A stretch of DNA of 64,000 nt from Mesorhizobium sp. CAU 1732 (lineage in GTDB: Bacteria; Pseudomonadota; Alphaproteobacteria; Rhizobiales; Rhizobiaceae), in the NCBI RefSeq assembly GCF_039888675.1, contig NZ_JBDQQR010000002.1:720001-784000 (forward strand), written 5' to 3'. Both the position numbers and the translations under genes were made by a program. Under the pieces are notes generated by a model. It saw only the letters and a program-made list of their open reading frames with translations. It was not told the origin of the DNA and searched no databases. This document shows positions 7,862 through 15,238 of this stretch, piece by piece. The first letter of the stretch is position 1. The number at the start of each line of letters is the position of its first letter.

Positions 7862-9067
7862 ATGTCCGATACGTCCTGTGACGATGATGCGATATCCACT
7901 AGCGCTTTTGCCTCCGATGTCGGACAGACAAAGGCTGCCTGGGGGGCGGTCGCATCGCTGGCCGTTGGCGTATTCGCCATGGTCACAGCGGAGTTTCTGC
8001 CAGCCAGCCTTTTGACACCCATGGCCAATGATCTCGGCGTCACCGATGGAACCGCTGGGCAGGCGGTGACCGCAACGGCGCTCGTCGCGGCCATCGCGGC
8101 ACCTGTCGTTGTCCTTGGAACGGCGAGGCTCGATCGCCGCGTCGTGATCTGGGGCCTGTCGCTCCTGCTGGTGCTGTCCAATCTCCTTGCAGGTATCGCG
8201 TGGAACATCTGGGTGCTGATCCTTGCTCGTATTGGCGTCGGCATCGCGCTGGGCGGGGTCTGGGCGCTGGCCGCCGCTCTCGCCCTTCGCCTAGTCCCCC
8301 GGCATATGCTGCCAAGGGCGACCGCCGTCATTTTCGGCGGCATCGCGGCTGCGACCGTGTGTGCTCCCGCACTCGGAGCCTTTCTCGGCGATCTCTGGGG
8401 ATGGCGCGTCACTTTCACTGTGGCGGCCGGTCTGGCTGCATTCGCTCTGTTGATGCAACTGGTCACGCTACCGAGCCTATCTCCCGAAACCCCGCCCGGC
8501 CCCGGCACCTTCGCGATTCTCCTACGGCGGCGCAGCATCCGGATCGGATTTCTGACGGTGCTGCTTGCCTTCTCCGGACATTTCGCAGGTTACACCTATA
8601 TCCGGCCGTTTCTCGAACAGGTGCCGCATCTCGACGTGCAGATGATCTCTCTGGCCCTGCTCGCCTTCGGAGGCGGAGGTCTCTTCGGAAATTTCGCCGG
8701 TGGCTTCCTCGCTGAAAGAAGCGTCAGGCTGGAGATCGGCGCGGCATCGGTTCTTTTGGCTTTTGCGGCATTCACGCTGTTGGTCTTTGGACACAGCACG
8801 GGGACAGCCATTTTCGCGGTGACGATATGGGGCTTTGCCTTTGGTGCGCTTCCCGTCGGCACCCAGACATGGACGACGCAAGCAGGTGCGGACCACGCCG
8901 AAAGCGCCGGCGCCCTCCTCGTCACCACGACGCAAGGCGCAATTGCCATCGGCGCCGTGGCCGGAGGCATGCTCGTCGACAATCTGGGTATAGAGAGCGT
9001 CATGATCTACTGCTCCCTGGCGGCGATCGCGGGAAGCTCCGTGATGCTTCTTTTTTCTCGAGAATAA
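7862..9067 (+). CDS. MFS transporter, AraJ/NepI-like drug or nucleoside exporter
   Basis: A 401-residue, 12-helix major facilitator protein. The start MSDTSCDDD at 7862 is chosen over an upstream frame opening at 7733, because those 43 residues overlap the regulator gene and are not hydrophobic. Family signs are TAEFLPASLLTPMANDLGVTDG in helix 1 and its loop (the F-x-P-x-x-L-L-x-x-x-A-x-D-L pattern of the DHA1/AraJ-NepI group), LDRRVV after helix 3 and ARIGVGIALGGVWALAAALALRL in helix 4. Proteins of this group export sugars, nucleosides or drugs using the proton gradient. Divergent AraC/cupin regulators commonly accompany them. The substrate cannot be named. Confidence 0.9.
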   Translation: MSDTSCDDDAISTSAFASDVGQTKAAWGAVASLAVGVFAMVTAEFLPASLLTPMANDLGVTDGTAGQAVTATALVAAIAAPVVVLGTARLDRRVVIWGLSLLLVLSNLLAGIAWNIWVLILARIGVGIALGGVWALAAALALRLVPRHMLPRATAVIFGGIAAATVCAPALGAFLGDLWGWRVTFTVAAGLAAFALLMQLVTLPSLSPETPPGPGTFAILLRRRSIRIGFLTVLLAFSGHFAGYTYIRPFLEQVPHLDVQMISLALLAFGGGGLFGNFAGGFLAERSVRLEIGAASVLLAFAAFTLLVFGHSTGTAIFAVTIWGFAFGALPVGTQTWTTQAGADHAESAGALLVTTTQGAIAIGAVAGGMLVDNLGIESVMIYCSLAAIAGSSVMLLFSRE

Positions 9068-9135
9068 TCACCCACACCAGTACCGCCGCGCCAGCGCAGT
9101 TGGCGCTCCCACCAAAACCATCTCGCAGCTGGAAA

Positions 9136-9942
9136 TTACCTCAAATTCCAGTCGGGAACAAAAGAGATGGAAAGCAAAAATGTCAGAATTTGGCGTTCTT
9201 GGAAGTGCAACAATTCATGCTGTGAAATGAAGGAGCTTTCTTCTCGGCGTAGGATGAGCACATCCTTGAAGGCCGCGAGGTGCTCGAAGGTTGACTGAAC
9301 GCCACGGTATTGGTTCAAGCCGCCATGGAACCCGCTTCGCTGGAAGGTTTCGATGTTGTGCTTGACGTAGGCTGGGTCGGCCCAGCGGGGCAGGACGTCG
9401 GGTGCGGGACGGAACATGTCGCGCTTTGCATCGATGGGGTCCCAGCCGGTGCCTTCGGCGGGATCGCCGGACATCCAATACAGCGCGCTGGGAAATGGAC
9501 TTGCTCGCATCGGCGATACGATCGTCCATCTCTGGCTTCATCATCTCGAAGGCATAATAGAGGTCGCCAAGGCCCCGGTTGCGCAGCATGTCCCAGGTGC
9601 TCAGCGCACTGCGCGGCAGGAATGGAATGCTGATGCTATTGCGGTGAACCGGTCTGGCCGCATGACCATTGCCCGTTGGCCATGGTCGGCGCCCCAGTCA
9701 TGGGACACGATGACCGCAGTGGGTACGTTCAGGGCATCGAGAATGCCGATCAGATCGCCCGCGATATAGGCGCCGCTATGCTTCGATGGGTCGTCTGGGG
9801 AATAGCTGTCGCCAAACCCGCGCATGTCGAGCGCGATCGCACGGTATCCTTTGTCCGAGACAGTTTGCATCTGGCTGCGCCAGGTTTCCACCCCACAACC
9901 GCCGTTCCTCTTCCGCAATCGCTTTCGACCACGGCCAGACAC
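9136..9942 (-). pseudogene. decayed alpha/beta hydrolase (soluble epoxide hydrolase-like)
   Basis: Three minus-strand frames carry consecutive parts of one epoxide-hydrolase-like protein. 9942-9601 has the nucleophile-elbow half (GYRAIALDMRGFGDSYSPDD, then VSHDWGAD, where Asp of HDWG would be the nucleophile). About 9589-9490 has the cap start (LRNRGLGDLYYAFEM). From about 9510 a third frame continues (GTGWDPIDAKRDMFRPAPD, YVKHNIETFQRSGFHGGLNQYR). At least two frameshifts are needed to join them. The N-terminus lacks the normal HGFPE start, and the catalytic-His C-terminal part is missing. A functional enzyme is very unlikely. Confidence 0.8.
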
Positions 9943-10040
9943 ATCAAATTGTCAGCATCTGTCAGCAATGGTGCGGAAATTCTGTCCACCCCCCTCCACA
10001 CCTCCCGGACAATGCCGTGCGTAACAACGGAGTGGCGGTG

Positions 10041-10517
10041 ATGGACTGGAAGCGGGCGATGGAGAAGGAACGGGCGGCGCTTGGCAGCATCGTCGCCATG
10101 CTTTGCGCGCTTGCGGTTCTGGCCGAGCGCGCCTCCGGCCGCTCCCCCGCCGTGCGAAGCCTGGTTTTGTGGTTCCTGCGGCAGGCCGAGGCCGTGGCGC
10201 GCGATGTCGTCGCCTGCGGCCCGGACACGCCGGGCGCCTCGATGCCGATCGCCCCGGCGGGCGCAGGCCCGGCGGATGCCATGCGCCTCGCGATCAGCCT
10301 TCGCGCGCTGGCAGGGCACCTCGACAGCCAGGCAAGGCGGCTCTCCGCCGCGTGCAGGCGGATCGGCGGCGACCCTGACGCGGTGCCGCCCAGTCGGATG
10401 CTAGCATGTCGGATGCCGGCCAGTCGGATGCCGGCGCTTCGCGACGCGCTTGCCGCCCTGTCGCGGCTCGCGGCATTCGTCCCCGGCGCACCGCATCCGG
10501 CCCACGACACGTCATGA
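10041..10517 (+). CDS. hypothetical protein (158 aa)
   Basis: A 158-residue protein beginning MDWKRAMEKERAALGSIVAML, with ggagtggcggtg just upstream as ribosome site. The first 60 residues could form an amphipathic or membrane-associated helix pair (VAMLCALAVLAERAS, RSLVLWFLRQAEAVARDVV); the rest is Ala/Arg-rich and helical. A local cluster of tcggatgc copies near 10390-10435 gives the repeated RMLACRMPASRMPALR. No known family is recognised. Codon use matches the GC-rich core, and it sits just outside the island's left att repeat, so it is probably an original neighbour of the tRNA-Gly locus. Confidence 0.6.
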   Translation: MDWKRAMEKERAALGSIVAMLCALAVLAERASGRSPAVRSLVLWFLRQAEAVARDVVACGPDTPGASMPIAPAGAGPADAMRLAISLRALAGHLDSQARRLSAACRRIGGDPDAVPPSRMLACRMPASRMPALRDALAALSRLAAFVPGAPHPAHDTS

Positions 10518-10637
10518 CCTGTCACCTGGCGGTCCGCTTTTCACACCATGTGCACCCCCCAAGCGAAGACGGCTCGGGGGCATCGATGGCCGTCGAGGCC
10601 CAAGACCGGCACGCTCGTGCCATCGCCCTTCCAAACC

Positions 10638-10734
10638 CCAAAAACACGAAAGCCGCGGCGAACCGCGGCTTTTCGATGTTAGATGATTTGGAGCGGGTGA
10701 AGCGATTCGAACGCTCGACCCCAACCTTGGCAAG
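10638..10734. repeat. left attachment repeat (displaced tRNA-Gly 3' end)
   Basis: Identical over 97 bp to 17186-17282. It includes the last 46 nt of the tRNA-Gly sequence (from the anticodon arm to CCA) and the terminator hairpin. The match stops at 10734, where the island sequence caagg replaces the tRNA 5' half. Confidence 0.92.
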
Positions 10735-11037
10735 CAAGGAATTGCGCTGTGGCTGTACTCGAGCGGGATATCTCGGATTTCATTCCAGTGCGCAAAAGTG
10801 CCCATTCTTCCGGTATTCGTCGGATTGGTGTCTCGTGAATGGAACGATACTCCAATGAACTGGCGTGAACGAGAGTGGAATGGGGAGATAGTAACCGTGC
10901 GGTGACCAGCAGCAGCGCGGTTGTCGTTTTTGAGGCTGAAAGCAGACGGACAACTCTAGAGCATATCTATCGCACAGACGCCGTTCGGTACCGAACCTAC
11001 CTGGCCTTTGCTAGGCGAGCCAAGCGAGCGCATGCGT
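10735..11037. other. island left end, no gene recognised
   Basis: About 300 bp between the left att repeat and the end of the HNH gene. Short open frames exist (one reads LERDISDFIPVRKSAHSSG) but none is long or recognisable. This is where an integrase is often found in tRNA islands, and none is present. Confidence 0.5.
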
Positions 11038-12009
11038 CTATTTGTCATTGAACAGCTCCAATAGTGCAGGAAGCTTGTGAACAGCCCGAAGGCCTGCCAA
11101 CGTTGTCGGCCCGTTCTTCCGGTGCATCATTCGATGACAGTTTGCGCATAACACTGCGAAATCCGTTTTGACGTTCATAGGCACTACGGTGTTTAGTGGC
11201 AGGGTTCCAAGTTGGATTAAGTGATGGGCCTCGATATACTGGTGCCCGATTTTTCCATACACTTTCTCGAAATCAAAACTGCAGCCTTGGCAGACATAAC
11301 CCAGAGCTTTCTTCACCTTCCGACTGGTTGACGGATTGCGCTCGATGCTTTGATGCTGGCGATATATCCGGCGCTCTTCAACGCTGCCGCCATTAACTGC
11401 ATCATCATCATCAGCGGTCGGAAGATCGGTTAGGCCGCCTAAGGTGTCGAGCTTCAAATAGCTGCTCAATATTTCTTTTAGATGTCGAGCGAGAACGGCT
11501 TCTGACGGGAGATTGGCTAGGTCATAGCTGTAGCCGCAAACATGGCCTGCCTCATAACCGTCCGGCAAGGTGCCGCTACCCGCAAGTTCGATTGCCGCGT
11601 TGCTCATACCAACTGACAGCTTTCCGAGACGCGCGTTGCCGAGCTGCGCGCGGCGTTCCAGTTCTGGAAGATAGCGAGACTTAAACTCTTGCTCGATCGC
11701 GGTCGTTCCCTGGTTTAGGGACAGGTAGAGTCGGGCCATATCGGCAGAGAAAAGATAAACTGCGTAGTAGCCGCGCGTTGCGGTTGTTGTGATCGCCGGG
11801 TTGAACACCGCAATCCATGGTATCCGAGCCCAATTGCCCTGACCTGGGCTACCTACAACCTTAAATCCCGATCCGAACAAGCTGTCGACGACCGCCTTGA
11901 CGGCTGATGGGGCCTCATGACGAACAAATGCCGCTAAAGTGTTGTCTACGATATTTTTTGCTGCCTCAGTTGTAAAATCGGCTGCGATCCTCAGTAGTTC
12001 GGTCCGCAT
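11038..12009 (-). CDS. MrcB-N (DUF3578)-like domain fused to HNH endonuclease
   Basis: A 323-residue protein from the ATG at 12009 (ggagg lies 6 nt upstream; the longer frame to 12030 lacks this). Residues about 25-160 resemble the MrcB_N/DUF3578 domain found in McrB-like and HNH restriction proteins (GNWARIPWIAVFNPAIT, then GYYAVYLFSADMARLYLSLNQG). Residues about 235-300 are an HNH nuclease: zinc-type Cys at 240 and 243, the core YIEAHHL at 258-264 with catalytic His, and CANCHRMMH at 288-296. The fold predicts recognition of particular, perhaps modified, DNA and double-strand cutting. It lies 264 bp downstream of the methyltransferase gene on the same strand, so the two likely form a restriction-modification unit. 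All catalytic motifs look intact. Confidence 0.82.
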   Translation of the reverse strand: MRTELLRIAADFTTEAAKNIVDNTLAAFVRHEAPSAVKAVVDSLFGSGFKVVGSPGQGNWARIPWIAVFNPAITTTATRGYYAVYLFSADMARLYLSLNQGTTAIEQEFKSRYLPELERRAQLGNARLGKLSVGMSNAAIELAGSGTLPDGYEAGHVCGYSYDLANLPSEAVLARHLKEILSSYLKLDTLGGLTDLPTADDDDAVNGGSVEERRIYRQHQSIERNPSTSRKVKKALGYVCQGCSFDFEKVYGKIGHQYIEAHHLIQLGTLPLNTVVPMNVKTDFAVLCANCHRMMHRKNGPTTLAGLRAVHKLPALLELFNDK

Positions 12010-12273
12010 CAATGTCCTCCGCTCTTGCACACCTCGCTATAGCCGGGCGCGATCCGTCAACATTGACTGATCGTAACCTATTGTTAGAAAATAAAATCTT
12101 CTTGACGGCGACACTCGAATGGTTCCGGTCATGATTGTTTGTGTCAAGGAATCTCCGAGTGGCCCGTCATAAGGAACCGTTTTGGTCGCCCGGCGCCCCT
12201 GGTGATAGCGAAACTAGGCGCACCATTCTCGGATAGGGGATGAGGCAAGCGCTTCGTATTCGGATAACGTTTG

Positions 12274-13959
12274 CTAAGCTGTCTCACGCACTGCGGACGG
12301 ATTGAAGTGAATGACCACCTCGTCCGACTTACCACCGGGAAAGGTAAAGGTGAATTCAGGGGCATTGGGATCAGCGCGCTTCACCTTCGATGGCTTTACC
12401 GGCTGAAAATAGCCCCTTGAGACATGACCTAGTGATGGAAGCACGGGCCGTCGCCCTTTGAACCAATCAGTAATCGTCACGATCTGCAGCCTCGGCAGAT
12501 GGCCATGCGCAGTTTCCGCGAATCCGAAAGAGGCCGCCTCGGCGTTCATGTCGCGTGTTGCATCATTGAGGCAGATGAAGAGACCCATATCGGCACGCTC
12601 ACGATCGATCACTGCCTTAAATTCGCGAACATCCTTGGCGCCGACGTGCTGCCCCCCTTTCACTGACGTCAAAATTCTGCCCCAGCCTCGCGGTCCGTTC
12701 ATGAAAAACATTTGGCCGTCAATTCCGCGGTCCGGTCCCTTTTTGATTTCCTTCAAGGCTTGAACGCCCACAAGGTAGTTGGCCCACCATTGGAATTGGA
12801 ACTTGTCCTTAAGGGCCAATCGCTGCGCACTCTCAAAGTCACGTGGTATGCCACCTACATTGAAGCGGGCGCCAGGAAATTGGGTAAGAACTCGGTCTTC
12901 GATAACCTTGATGGCGTGGAATGCCACGTCTATACCAATCCAATTCCGACTGGTGGCTTGTGCTGCAGCAACACTCGTGCCGCAACCACAGAATGGATCC
13001 AAGATTGTGTCACAGGGGTCCGTCGAACCTTCAATGATGCGCCGCAATAGGGCTAGCGGCTTTTGTGTCGGATATCCCAGAGATTCACGGCCGGACGCTG
13101 GCTTGATATCTGACCAGTCATTTTGAAGTGATACGCCAGGCATTTCATCGAGATAGCGCTTCTGAGCAGGTACTGCGCCAGGTCGAGTCTGGACGATGCG
13201 GCCCTGCGCGATTAGTTCTCGCATTTTTTCTCGGCTGAATCGCCAGTGGCGTTGAACGCCCATCACTTCATATAATGGATTCCCTTTCGCCGCACCGCCC
13301 GGGCCGGTGATGTCACTCAGACGAAATAAGCGCCCCGTGCCAGGTTCTTTGTGCTTGTAGAAGTCTCTAACGTACCGCTCGTCATAAGGTGTGTATTGTG
13401 TGTTCCATTTCCAGGTTCGACCTTTTGTGTAGAATAGGATCACATCTCTCACGTTGCCAAACTGCTTGCGGCCCTGCTTGGCGTCATTGTGCGCGGACTG
13501 ACGGCGCCAACTAATTTCGTTTCGAAAGTTCCGAGCGCCGAAGGCGGCATCCAGAATTATCTTCAAGTAGTGGGAAGCGGTAGGATCGCAGTGCAAGAAT
13601 AAGGATCCTGTGTTCTTCAGAACACGATGCAATTCTGTGATGCGTTGGCCCATCATGACGAGATAGGCCATCATGTCGCTTTCGCTTAATGCGCTGTGAA
13701 GAGCGTGAATGATCGAGGCTACGCTCCCGCCTCGCCGCATAATCTCGTCGAGCGCCCACTGAGCTTCGTTGCCCCAAGTCCATGTATCTCGGAAGGCCTC
13801 AACTTGAGCGCTCGCGGCTTCATCCTGCGGCGTTTTGAACAAGACGTTGTACTTGGCATTGCTATTAAATGGAGGGTCGAGATAAACGAGGTCAACGCTC
13901 TCGGTAGCGATTTCCTCACGAAGTATTGTAAGGTTGTCTCCAAACCACAGTTGATTCAT
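12274..13959 (-). CDS. beta-class DNA methyltransferase fused to Mrr-like nuclease domain
   Basis: A 561-residue protein. Residues 1-360 are a beta-class amino-methyltransferase: catalytic DPPF at 28-31 (VDLVYLDPPFNSN), the target-recognition region in the middle, then YPTQKP at 296-301 and the AdoMet site DPFCGCGT at 321-328, the IV-before-I order of this class. DPPF/Y enzymes usually methylate adenine N6. Residues about 388-470 resemble Mrr/PD-(D/E)xK restriction domains (LVGVQALKEIKKGPDRGIDG, then ILTSVKGG and DVREFKAVI), but the residue expected to be Glu/Gln before V-K is Ser, so cleavage activity is doubtful. The remaining tail is unassigned. With the downstream HNH gene it forms the main cargo of the island. 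Confidence 0.88.
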   Translation of the reverse strand: MNQLWFGDNLTILREEIATESVDLVYLDPPFNSNAKYNVLFKTPQDEAASAQVEAFRDTWTWGNEAQWALDEIMRRGGSVASIIHALHSALSESDMMAYLVMMGQRITELHRVLKNTGSLFLHCDPTASHYLKIILDAAFGARNFRNEISWRRQSAHNDAKQGRKQFGNVRDVILFYTKGRTWKWNTQYTPYDERYVRDFYKHKEPGTGRLFRLSDITGPGGAAKGNPLYEVMGVQRHWRFSREKMRELIAQGRIVQTRPGAVPAQKRYLDEMPGVSLQNDWSDIKPASGRESLGYPTQKPLALLRRIIEGSTDPCDTILDPFCGCGTSVAAAQATSRNWIGIDVAFHAIKVIEDRVLTQFPGARFNVGGIPRDFESAQRLALKDKFQFQWWANYLVGVQALKEIKKGPDRGIDGQMFFMNGPRGWGRILTSVKGGQHVGAKDVREFKAVIDRERADMGLFICLNDATRDMNAEAASFGFAETAHGHLPRLQIVTITDWFKGRRPVLPSLGHVSRGYFQPVKPSKVKRADPNAPEFTFTFPGGKSDEVVIHFNPSAVRETA

Positions 13960-14619
13960 CTTGCACCCGCCGCGTTCTCTAGTGCGAACGATGCGGCGCC
14001 ATGGTTAATATTTGATTATATTTTGCGGACTGGGCTAGTCCATGTTCCATTGGCCGCTTTTAAGCGGGCCCCAATAACTGCCTCTATAGTCAATAAGCGA
14101 GCGCTAACCTGCCATACGCTCCGTTTTACATCTCCACGTGCGCACCATTCCCCCTGTGTGGCCGGTGCAACTACGCATCCGCTGTTTGTGGGTACGCGGA
14201 TACCTTGGTGCGCTTGATACGCGCCCCGTTTCCTCGTGTCCTAGCCGTCCACCACTGCGCTACTACGCGCCCGACCAAGCAAGCTCAGCGGCCACATTCC
14301 GTGAACGGTTCCGAAACAAATAGTGGACGCACTCACACACACCAAAACTTGAACGAAATCAGCTATTTACAAGGCCTACAAAACAAGTGATGCTTTGGTT
14401 GTACCGATGAGGAACGCTGACGCGCGGGTAACACCGCCTTCATGAAGTGGTGCTTCAGACATAACAACCGACGCGCAAGCTGGTTAGTAGCCGTTCCGCA
14501 AGGTTGAGAAGTTCTGCAGAGCGCTGCCGGTCGCATTGAACCCCGAAATTGAAACCGGGGCTGAGATGCACGGCGTAGCGCTTCTTTGTTCCGTGCTCTC
14601 CGCTCGAGCGGAGATACCT
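13960..14619. other. non-coding island centre
   Basis: About 660 bp upstream of the minus-strand methyltransferase gene and before the plus-strand remnants. It is A/T-rich in places (atggttaatatttgattatattttgcgg at about 14001-14028) and should contain the methyltransferase promoter. No complete gene, RNA gene or repeat was recognised. Confidence 0.5.
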
Positions 14620-14830
14620 ATGGACAACATTCGTCCCAACGGCTCGTCAGCGCCGCAAAAGCTGATCAACATCCAAGTGGCTGCAAGGGAATTGGGCGTC
14701 CATCCGTGGGCGCCGCGCCATAAACGCCGGCATCATTCCCGCGTACACCCCATTCAATTCCAGAAAGTTGGTAAAGCTGTCCGAAGTGGTGGCGTATATC
14801 GACTCGTGCCGGAACGGGGGTAGCGAATAA
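14620..14830 (+). pseudogene. frameshifted excisionase/HTH_17-like DNA-binding gene
   Basis: The frame opens with MDNIRPNGSS at 14620 (gag-rich ribosome site upstream) and reads QKLINIQVAARELGVHPW, the first half of a small winged-helix excisionase-like domain. Near 14705-14711 the meaning moves to another frame, which continues RRAINAGIIPAYTPFNSRKL and LSEVVAYIDSC to a TAA at 14828-14830. Joined, the two halves give a typical 65-70-residue HTH_17 protein, as carried by integrative elements to direct excision. The single shift near 14710 breaks it. A sequencing error cannot be excluded. Confidence 0.7.
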
Positions 14831-15027
14831 TGCGCAAGCCCTGTTCCGCCCCGAACTACGACGACCCCGTCGATTGGCTGACGCCGCCAGAATACTATCA
14901 CGCGCCGTTGCGGGCCGGGGTTCACACCATCCCGATTGCAGCGAATGCGGCGATTATGACGTTCACGGTGGAAACTGGTCCTAACGGCCAGTCGATCATC
15001 CTGACTGTCTGGTCGGGAGGTGCGTGA
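14830..15027 (+). CDS. small hypothetical island protein (65 aa)
   Basis: A 65-residue frame whose ATG overlaps the stop of the (restored) excisionase-like frame as TAATG, and whose TGA overlaps the next ATG at 15027. This tight coupling suggests an original operon. The protein reads MRKPCSAPNYDDPVDWLTPPEYYH, then a beta-rich second half (TIPIAANAAIMTFTVETG, SIILTVWSGG). No family is recognised. It may be non-functional now that its neighbours are broken. Confidence 0.5.
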   Translation: MRKPCSAPNYDDPVDWLTPPEYYHAPLRAGVHTIPIAANAAIMTFTVETGPNGQSIILTVWSGGA

Positions 15028-15201
15028 TGGTTGATCCGAAACGCATCTTCGGTGATTTAGCGCCGCTCTACCGGAAGGCTGGCTTCTGGCCACGTCCCTG
15101 GCGGAGACAGCTTGGTTGCTCCCGGGATCACTGTCGCGGAGCATCATGATGGCAAAGGCTTGGTCGTGATGCACTTGCGCGAATCCTTAGCCCCTGCATA
15201 A
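15027..15201 (+). pseudogene. fragments of replication (primase-like) and a second gene, fused by deletion
   Basis: From the ATG at 15027 the frame reads MVDPKRIFGDLAPLYRKAGF, followed by WPRP. This resembles the N-terminus of primase/polymerase-type replication proteins of integrative elements, but it stops at 15147-15149 after 40 residues. A different frame through about 15100-15201 reads LVAPGITVAEHHDGKGLVVM and ends at TAA; it looks like the C-terminus of another protein. The likely reading is a large internal deletion that removed the replication module. The family names are tentative. Confidence 0.45.
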
Positions 15202-15238
15202 CTTACAAGAATTCAGATTGGTTTGTAGGGGGGATAGT

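Noticed and set aside
10638..10734. A second tRNA-Gly gene
   Set aside because: Only the 3' 46 nt of the tRNA are present; the acceptor 5' strand and D arm are missing.
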